This document shows positions 1-64,000 of a stretch of DNA of 64,000 nt, piece by piece. The notes under the pieces are model-generated. The model worked only from the letters and a program-made list of their open reading frames with translations, had not been told where the DNA came from and made no database searches. Made by a program: the position numbers and the translations under genes. Numbering within the stretch: the first letter of the stretch is position 1; each line of letters opens with the position of its first letter. The stretch comes from Pterois miles (taxonomy: Eukaryota; Chordata; Actinopteri; Perciformes; Scorpaenidae): positions 25,164,001 to 25,228,000 of the forward strand of contig CAMQGK010000637.1 of NCBI GenBank assembly GCA_947000775.1, in the 5' to 3' direction.

Positions 1-1595
1 AGCTAAAGCACCAAATAGTGCTGTAACCATTAATCGATTGTCAACTATATTAATCGCCAACAATTCTGATAATCAAATAATTAGTTTGAGTAATTGATTT
101 AAGAAAATAAAAGTCAAAATCCTCTAATTTCAGCTTCTTAAATGTGATTATTTTCTGGTTTCTTTCCTCCTCTATACAGTAAACTGAATACCTTTGAGTT
201 GTGGACGAAACAAGAAATTTGAGGATGTCGTCTTGGGCTTTACTGACATCTTTCACCACTTTCTGAGATTTTATAGACCAAACAACTAATCAAATAATTG
301 AGAAAATACTCAACAGGTTAATCTACAATGAACATTATTGCTATTTGCAGCCCTAGAGCTAAATATTTGCTGGTTTTAGCTCCTCAATATTTTCTTGCTT
401 TTCTTTCTGTCCCCCTGACTAAACTGAATAACTTTAAGTTATTTAATGTTTCACATCAGGCTGATGTGAAAGGAAAAAACGTTTATTGCTTATTACTGGA
501 AAGTTCAATATCGACTAATCAATTTATTTATTTAATCTGCAGACCTTTAAAACTGAGTATCTCCACAAAGAATCAAAATAAAAAGCATTATTTTACATCT
601 TGTGTTTACCAGAGATGTGCCCATTTTTTTTAGAAACAAGTTATTCAGCATGGAAAAAAAAAACATAAAAACGACTAAATGACTACAGAAATTTTAAGAC
701 TAAAAGGGTCGATTAGTCGACTAACCGACTAAGAGGGTGCAGCCCTAGAAAAGGGCTAATTAACTGAAAAATGAATATAATTGCTGTAAATAGTTGCAGC
801 CATGCAGCACATCCTCTAGGTAGCACTACACTCACTGGTGGGGTGATTTGCATATGAACAGTGTGACCAGACATTCCAGGCCAGACAAGTCTCTAAATAT
901 ACCCCCATGCTGAATAATGTAGATGGGGTGGAGTGGGGCAGTCAATAATTAAGTGCATCCATTGGTGTGGGAGGACGCCACTTGTTTACTGTGTAAAAGA
1001 CAAGTGGGCCAAGCAAGCTTAGGTGTCACGAGGAGGTGAGAATCAGCTCAGCATCCTCTTACTTAGTCCTGCACCAAACGCAGGGATGCAATGGATTTGT
1101 ATATTTATGAAATGTATTATCTAAGATGATTTAAATCTCCCTTTCTTAAATGAGTTTCAAGAGGGGTGAATATATATCCACATGTTTCCTTAAAATAAAT
1201 CAAATGAGGTGTTTCTGTAATGGGCTGCACACAAAGATCAAAGTGCAACAGGTTTAAGCAAGTTTTTTGTGAAACTGCATTACTATTTCTCACTTGTGCA
1301 GCACAGCAGGTTTGTTTTATACAATTCCAAGCAACATCTAAAAATAGATAAAGTCGTGGGCTATTATTCAGTCTTGTTCTGCATAAGCCCACGTTGCAAA
1401 GCAGTAAAAACCACCAATACTGAGTGGCATCATCATTAGGGTCGATTACAGGCAGCAAACCCCATAAAAACGCACGACACAGTGTCTCCATTGAATGGCC
1501 CAGCAGCACTGAGGTCAGATCGTAAGTCAGATAAATACAGAGCTGCAAGCATCCATATTCAGCCAGATAAAGACAAAGAGCCGGAGGTGTCTTAC
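1..1595 (-). other. dgkh: dgkh intron 1 (partial), with transposon debris
   Basis: This lies downstream of the dgkh exon 1 donor on the minus strand and so belongs to its first intron. The left 750 bp hold hAT-like fragments: two stretches end in 'gcagccctag' (about 343-352 and 740-749). The open frames at 1117-1548 and 328-633 show no recognisable protein. I see no exon here. Confidence 0.7.
480..750. mobile_element. hAT-like MITE fragment, copy 1
   Basis: The segment about 555-750 aligns with 8130-8310: both contain 'ctccacaaagaatcaaa', 'tgtttaccagagatgtgc', 'ttattcagcat'/'tcattcagcat' and a final 'cgactaagagg' followed by 'gtgcagccctag' or 'ggctgctgtag'. The 'gggctgc' ends with tandem 'gtcgactaa' motifs resemble nonautonomous hAT elements of fish. 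It has no coding capacity. The left boundary is uncertain. Confidence 0.6.
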
Positions 1596-1877
1596 CTTGC
1601 TCCTGATCTGTCCTGAAGTGGACACTTTCCGGATGAGTTTCTGGGGGCCTTCCTGCTCTGCTTCGCTGTCAGAGGACTCGTCCGCAGCTCCGGTACCAGC
1701 GACAGCCCCCACCACATGGGCATGGACCCCCGCCGCGGACGCCGGCCCTTTCTCCGGCTCCTGTCGAGGGGAGACATAAAACCAGTCGGGGTTAGCCTTC
1801 GCCCGGTCCGCCGCTCCCTTCCTCTCCGGGAGACGAGAGCTGCTGAGCGGCTGGGAAGCGTCTCTCCTCGCTGTCAT
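1596..1877 (-). CDS. dgkh: Diacylglycerol kinase eta, first coding exon
   Basis: Diacylglycerol kinase eta phosphorylates diacylglycerol to phosphatidic acid. Full-length type II DGKs carry a PH domain, C1 domains, a split catalytic domain and, in some isoforms, SAM. Only the N-terminus before the PH domain is here. The exon reads 94 codons from the ATG at 1877 and ends QIRSK at a GTAAG donor (1591-1595). Residues 68-88, starting SSDSEAEQEGPQKLIRKVS, match remembered human DGKH almost exactly. The eta-specific AEQEG spacing favours DGKH over DGKD. The first ~65 residues do not resemble the human Ala/Gly-rich N-terminus, so the start is less certain. A possible splice acceptor (tctcccctcgacag) would put an alternative exon border at 1760. 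The exon sits in a CpG-rich patch and faces vwa8 head to head. Confidence 0.88.
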
Positions 1878-2110
1878 CTCTCACTAGTGTCGGCAGAGAC
1901 GGCTGTGTTTGCTGGAGTGTGTGTGGGCTGGTAAACGCACAGGGGATGTAGCATGTCGCGGCACAGTGGGGATGGGCTCCAACAAGCATATAAACCCCCT
2001 CAGTCCCTGCTTGGCTGATGGCTGTGGCTCCGACCAGCGCGGCCAGTCCAGACTGAGGCTAGAGAGACCGCCTCGTCCACTCCGTTAACCGGTGCACAGC
2101 CCGGGGCATG
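1620..2110. promoter_or_regulatory. CpG-rich patch over dgkh exon 1 and upstream
   Basis: The stretch is visibly GC- and CpG-rich against AT-rich flanks, and it covers the dgkh first coding exon plus about 230 bp upstream on the minus strand. It is the probable dgkh core promoter and 5' UTR. No TATA box is evident. CpG content was judged by eye. Confidence 0.5.
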
Positions 2111-2935
2111 GCAGACCCTAGCGGCTGCTTTTACACCAACACTGCACCCGAGCAGTGCCACAAAAACAGAACAAGTGTAACCAAACTACTCCCACTACTG
2201 CTGTTTTTTCCTCTAATCACATTTTAAGTTATTTATTGGGACTAACAGGTGTGCAAAAACATACAAATAGTGCACAAATGCAAATTATCGTCCCTCCATA
2301 TTTTGATATATTTTACCCAAAGCCCCCTCCCACCCAACCTTCACCCACGCTGCAAAAGGATAAAGCACAAAAAGGGTTCAATTTAAGTAAAAAATAATAT
2401 ATATGGATATTATTATTTTAATAATGATAATCATAATAAATTAAAATAAAATTAATAATAAAATAAAAAATGATCAATTACTTATTTAAATCACCACATA
2501 TTATTATTATTATTATTAGCATTATTTATATTAATATTAATAATATTTTTAATTAATAATACAAACAAAATATATTCCAGTGCTCAATTACTGTATTTAA
2601 ATAACCACAATAGTATCAATGATATCGCCTATGATAATTATTGGGCACAGTGAGGACCATAAAAATATACTTTCATAAACATATATTTATACTGTAGCTT
2701 ACTGACTCTGAGATGGTCAAGTGGTTTGATTTGTTTCACCAAATTATATATCACACACACACACACGAACAATTTTCTTAAGCTCTTATCTTAACTCCTG
2801 ATCTACATGTAACTGAGCGACCATTTGAGTAAAATGAATTGCCATGCAGTGGGCGAGGTGACAGGATTTGGATTCCGAGAGGAAATGGGTAGTGTAGTCT
2901 ACAATATCAGAAACGTGATAATCTCCCCTCGATTT

Positions 2936-3047
2936 AGAGGAGAGGAGAGGAGAGAAGAGAAGAGAAGAGGAGAGAAGAGAAGAGGAGAGGAGAGAAGAGA
3001 AGAGAAGAGAAGAGAAGAGAAGAGAAGAGAAGAGAAGAGAAGAGAAG
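2936..3047. repeat. GA-rich minisatellite
   Basis: About 112 bp are built of variants of agaga/ggaga/agaag with almost no pyrimidine on this strand. The open frames on both strands across it are low-complexity artefacts. Confidence 0.9.
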
Positions 3048-3379
3048 TCCATGCACTTTCATCTGCGCAACCACCAAGTATTGGTGCATAAAATGGAATA
3101 GAAATACTTTTCAATTTAGCGCCACTTCTAAATATCTAATATCTAAGCTTTTTACTTTGTTTTGACTATAACTAACACTACAACATCCTAGAATGACATT
3201 TACTCGCTTTTGAGAGCGACAGTCCACTGTACAAATCACGGCAACAGAAAGGAAACACGTTCCACGAACACTATTAAAGAGGATGAAACACCTCCAGCGT
3301 GGGATATAAGAGCAGCAAAGTCGTAATTAGACTGTAAACACGTAAAGTGCGTTATCAGAAGACGTCTGCTGCTGTTTTC

Positions 3380-3800
3380 TTTTCTTCAGGGAGGCTGAGC
3401 GCTAATAAAAAGTCCCCGGTGCTGACTGTTACTAACCAGTTCCTCCCAGGCAGGGCTGCGGGTGTAATGGTAGACATCCTCCATAGTCCCAGACCTCTGT
3501 GTCCGCTCCGGGGAGAAAAGAACCGAATCAGGGGAAGGTGGAGGGGTTCACAGCCGGCCTCGCTGCCTTAACGCCTCTCATATGGTGTTCTGGATAACAG
3601 ATTTAATGTCCCTCCACTACTACTACCACCACCGCCACCACACCACCGCTCTCCTCCCGCTGCCTGCTCCTTTCCCTCCGCTGCGCTCTGTGGAGGGCCG
3701 AGCCTACCAGCGCTCCACGTGATAAATGTCAAACCCGCTTTAACGCGCGCGGCACGGCACGGCACGGTTTGACACAGCCTGGAGGGGGTCGCGCCACGCG
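3380..3800. promoter_or_regulatory. Second GC/CpG-rich patch in the intergenic region
   Basis: GC-rich sequence with CpG clusters (for example gcgcgcggcacggcacggca at 3745-3764) and a cacgtg E-box (about 3716-3721). It lies 1.1-1.5 kb upstream of the vwa8 ATG. It could be an enhancer or an alternative dgkh first exon/promoter. No coding exon could be supported. Confidence 0.35.
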
Positions 3801-4709
3801 CACAACTAGAGTTTGTGAAAGTGAGAGCGTGCGATATGCTACATATGTGCGCGTGCACGTGAGCAAGTCTGTGCATATGAGTGGCATTTACATGACGTCA
3901 TACACAAATGCTGCATCTACTAATCCGCATAATGAGATCAGATTTCCCCAATTTCCTCAATTTGCCGCCATGTCATTTGATGTACATACGATCATATTGA
4001 CTCTCTTCACTCAACACATTATCTGAACTCAAAGGCCAACAAATAAAGAGACTATTTATCTATCTATTTATTTATTTTGACAATTATTTTTGTTTATATG
4101 ACTGTGGGATAGTTGTTTTTTTTTGTAAAGCAACATTTGTTCATAAATGTGCTTTATACATGGATTGAATATTGGATTAAAATCCTTTTTATGGGTATTT
4201 TAATTTCTAAAACTGTCACTGTCACTGTTCCTAAAACGCTTAGGATGGATTAAATTCAGACCTTTATAAAGGTGCATACACACAATTTGACCTCTGTCAT
4301 ATACATAAATGTATATGACAAATGTAATAAATTTTTAAAATTTTTTAATCAATGTTTTTCTTTTTTTTAACATAATAATGCAACATACCAGTTATTTTAT
4401 TATTTTATATATAGGTGGGCTCCTATTGTAATAAAATAAAGCAATTTTAGTCTTCTAAACAAAAATATTAAGATTGACACCCTCTTGGAGAGACACCTGT
4501 GTTGAGCAAAGTGTCCCATAGCCTTAGATATTATGAAAATACCTGAAAATGTAGGGCTGATTTTAGTGTTCTGTTACTCAGACAAAAACATTTGCACAAA
4601 CAGACACAAACATAAGATACACTGACACCAAAATATCAACATCATATTCTTCTAAGTATGCTATTATTTTATTCACCATCAACACAATTATATAACAAAT
4701 ATACAGCAG

Positions 4710-4934
4710 TTGTTGTTTATACTATGTCGGAACGATCGGAACACAATCATGAGACGCTACGGAAGACTTTAGCGCCGGACCCATTTGTCCCTCATTTATT
4801 ATCTTCCGACCCCCACAAAATTAGCTGACGGATGTTATGAAATGGGAGTAAGGCCGGGTCAGGGCATAGCTTGATAAGAAGCTTGTGGACTATCTTTTAT
4901 AATATGTTTTGGATGAAAACAGCGTAGTTTAAGT
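4710..4934 (+). promoter_or_regulatory. vwa8: Probable vwa8 promoter and 5' UTR
   Basis: The 225 bp before the vwa8 ATG lack a TATA box at a sensible distance but contain two ETS-type cores, acggaag (4759-4765) and, inverted, cttccg (4803-4808). ETS/GABP sites are frequent in promoters of nuclear genes for mitochondrial proteins, which fits VWA8. The role is inferred from motif and position only; the transcription start was not located. Confidence 0.4.
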
Positions 4935-63280
<58,346 letters not shown>

Positions 63281-64000
63281 GTAAGATCACAACTTTATTT
63301 GAAAATATCAATGCTGAATCACAAAGAATAGAAATGCTTGCAGTCTGCAGTTTCTCTCAACACCACCGGAGGGCAGTGCTTCTTTAAAAATAACTTCAGT
63401 GAGCAGAATTTCAGCTGGATGTCACTCTGCATACTGGCCTCACTCCGGCAGAATATATTAGCTGCTGAAACATTCCTGATTTTATGCTAACCGGAATGTT
63501 TCCAGGCCCAAAATTTATGACCCGGGTGGGTGGGTGTATGTATGAATGGACGGCCATTGTGCTGATGATGCAATAGGTTTGACCCTTGGTGTGGGTCAGA
63601 ACATTTTGGACCAGCGTACTGAGAAAGCATTGTTAAAGTGCCCACATACACAACACAGGCAGATACATTCTTTAGATAATGTCGTCTTCCAGATGTAGAG
63701 GGCATTATCTGCAGATCTGAGGTTTCGGTACAAGGCAGTGAGAGAGAGAGAAATGAAACGAGGATATCAAAGAGACTGATCAGAAAATTGGATGATGTAG
63801 ATCAGTAACTGTTTCCTCCTTCCTCTTCCAAAGTAGCTGAATCTGAAATACGTAATACAAGTTCACAAATTGATGAAGAAGTTCTGCGTTCCATGTAAGC
63901 ATCTTTTATGTGAAACACTAGTAGTAGTATTTTTGTCAGTCATCACACACAATCCAATAAGTATTAACATTATATAGAGTATACAATCTAGTCATTCACA
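63281..64000 (+). other. vwa8: vwa8 intron 37 (partial)
   Basis: 720 bp up to the window edge; I see no exon or repeat I can name. Confidence 0.8.

Larger units (their letters stand above)
1878..4934. other. dgkh-vwa8 intergenic region (divergent promoters)
   Basis: About 3.06 kb separate the dgkh ATG (minus) from the vwa8 ATG (plus). The region holds the CpG-rich dgkh upstream sequence, an AT-rich stretch (about 2395-2580), a GA-rich minisatellite (2936-3047), a second GC-rich patch (about 3380-3800) and AT-rich sequence up to the vwa8 promoter. Short open frames here show no recognisable domain. Confidence 0.75.

Noticed and set aside
2786..3114. Open frames on both strands over the GA-rich tract
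   Set aside because: They translate a simple repeat (Ser/Leu/Phe or Arg/Glu runs) and have no conserved flanks.
3568..3876. 102-codon antisense frame in the GC-rich intergenic patch
   Set aside because: Composition follows CpG-rich DNA and triplet repeats; it shares nothing with known DGKH starts and no splice signal links it to 1877.
63281..64000. Search for the VWA/MIDAS (DxSxS) domain of VWA8 before the right edge
   Set aside because: No exon matching the human C-terminal region appears; the domain must lie beyond the window.

Overview
The window is vertebrate nuclear DNA, almost certainly from a ray-finned (percomorph-type) fish. It has long GT-AG introns, many CA/GT microsatellites, tRNA-derived SINE-like copies ending in 'actaataaaggaatatctt', and many short inverted-repeat DNA transposons of the kind that fill teleost introns. 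There are no bacterial operons, CRISPR arrays or phage genes.

Two genes are recognisable, arranged head to head. On the minus strand, 1596-1877 is the first coding exon of diacylglycerol kinase eta (dgkh), identified by its conserved N-terminal block SSDSEAEQEGPQKLIRKVS. The rest of that gene lies beyond the left edge. After about 3.06 kb of intergenic DNA (CpG-rich patches, an AT-rich tract, a GA-rich minisatellite), the plus strand carries vwa8 (von Willebrand factor A domain-containing protein 8, KIAA0564), which fills the rest of the window from 4935. The dgkh/vwa8 neighbourhood matches the human 13q14 arrangement.

I traced 37 consecutive vwa8 coding exons by comparison with remembered human VWA8. 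All have GT-AG borders and compatible phases, and together they give 4611 bp or 1537 codons. They encode a mitochondrial-type N-terminus, three MoxR/dynein-like AAA modules and the long region after them. The gene runs off the right edge. Roughly the last 360-370 residues, including the C-terminal VWA domain with its MIDAS site, are not in the window.

The three AAA modules differ in their nucleotide sites. AAA1 has a degenerate P-loop without lysine (GPPGPLRRS, residues 102-110). AAA2 has an intact P-loop (GAKGCGKS, 438-445) and Walker B (LLLLD, 501-505). AAA3 has GNQGVGKN (779-786) with ILVIDE (841-846). Only AAA2 looks canonical. AAA3 keeps the lysine and the DE pair but has Asn in place of Ser/Thr.

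The introns hold the rest of the content: an approximately 710-bp hAT-type MITE with a perfect 8-bp duplication (10716-11425), an internally deleted Tc1-like copy (23351-23872), several TTAA-flanked foldback elements (25207, 42115, 50458, 54331, 58166, 62303), three SINE-like families in many copies, a strong hairpin of about 250 bp (24059-24312), a three-unit tandem repeat (34145-34810) and a pair of about 125-bp inverted repeats flanking exon 26. I found no convincing nested protein gene and no undescribed biological system. The items most worth a second look are the nucleotide-site pattern of VWA8, the hairpin, the inverted repeats around exon 26, and the splice sites that abut microsatellites.
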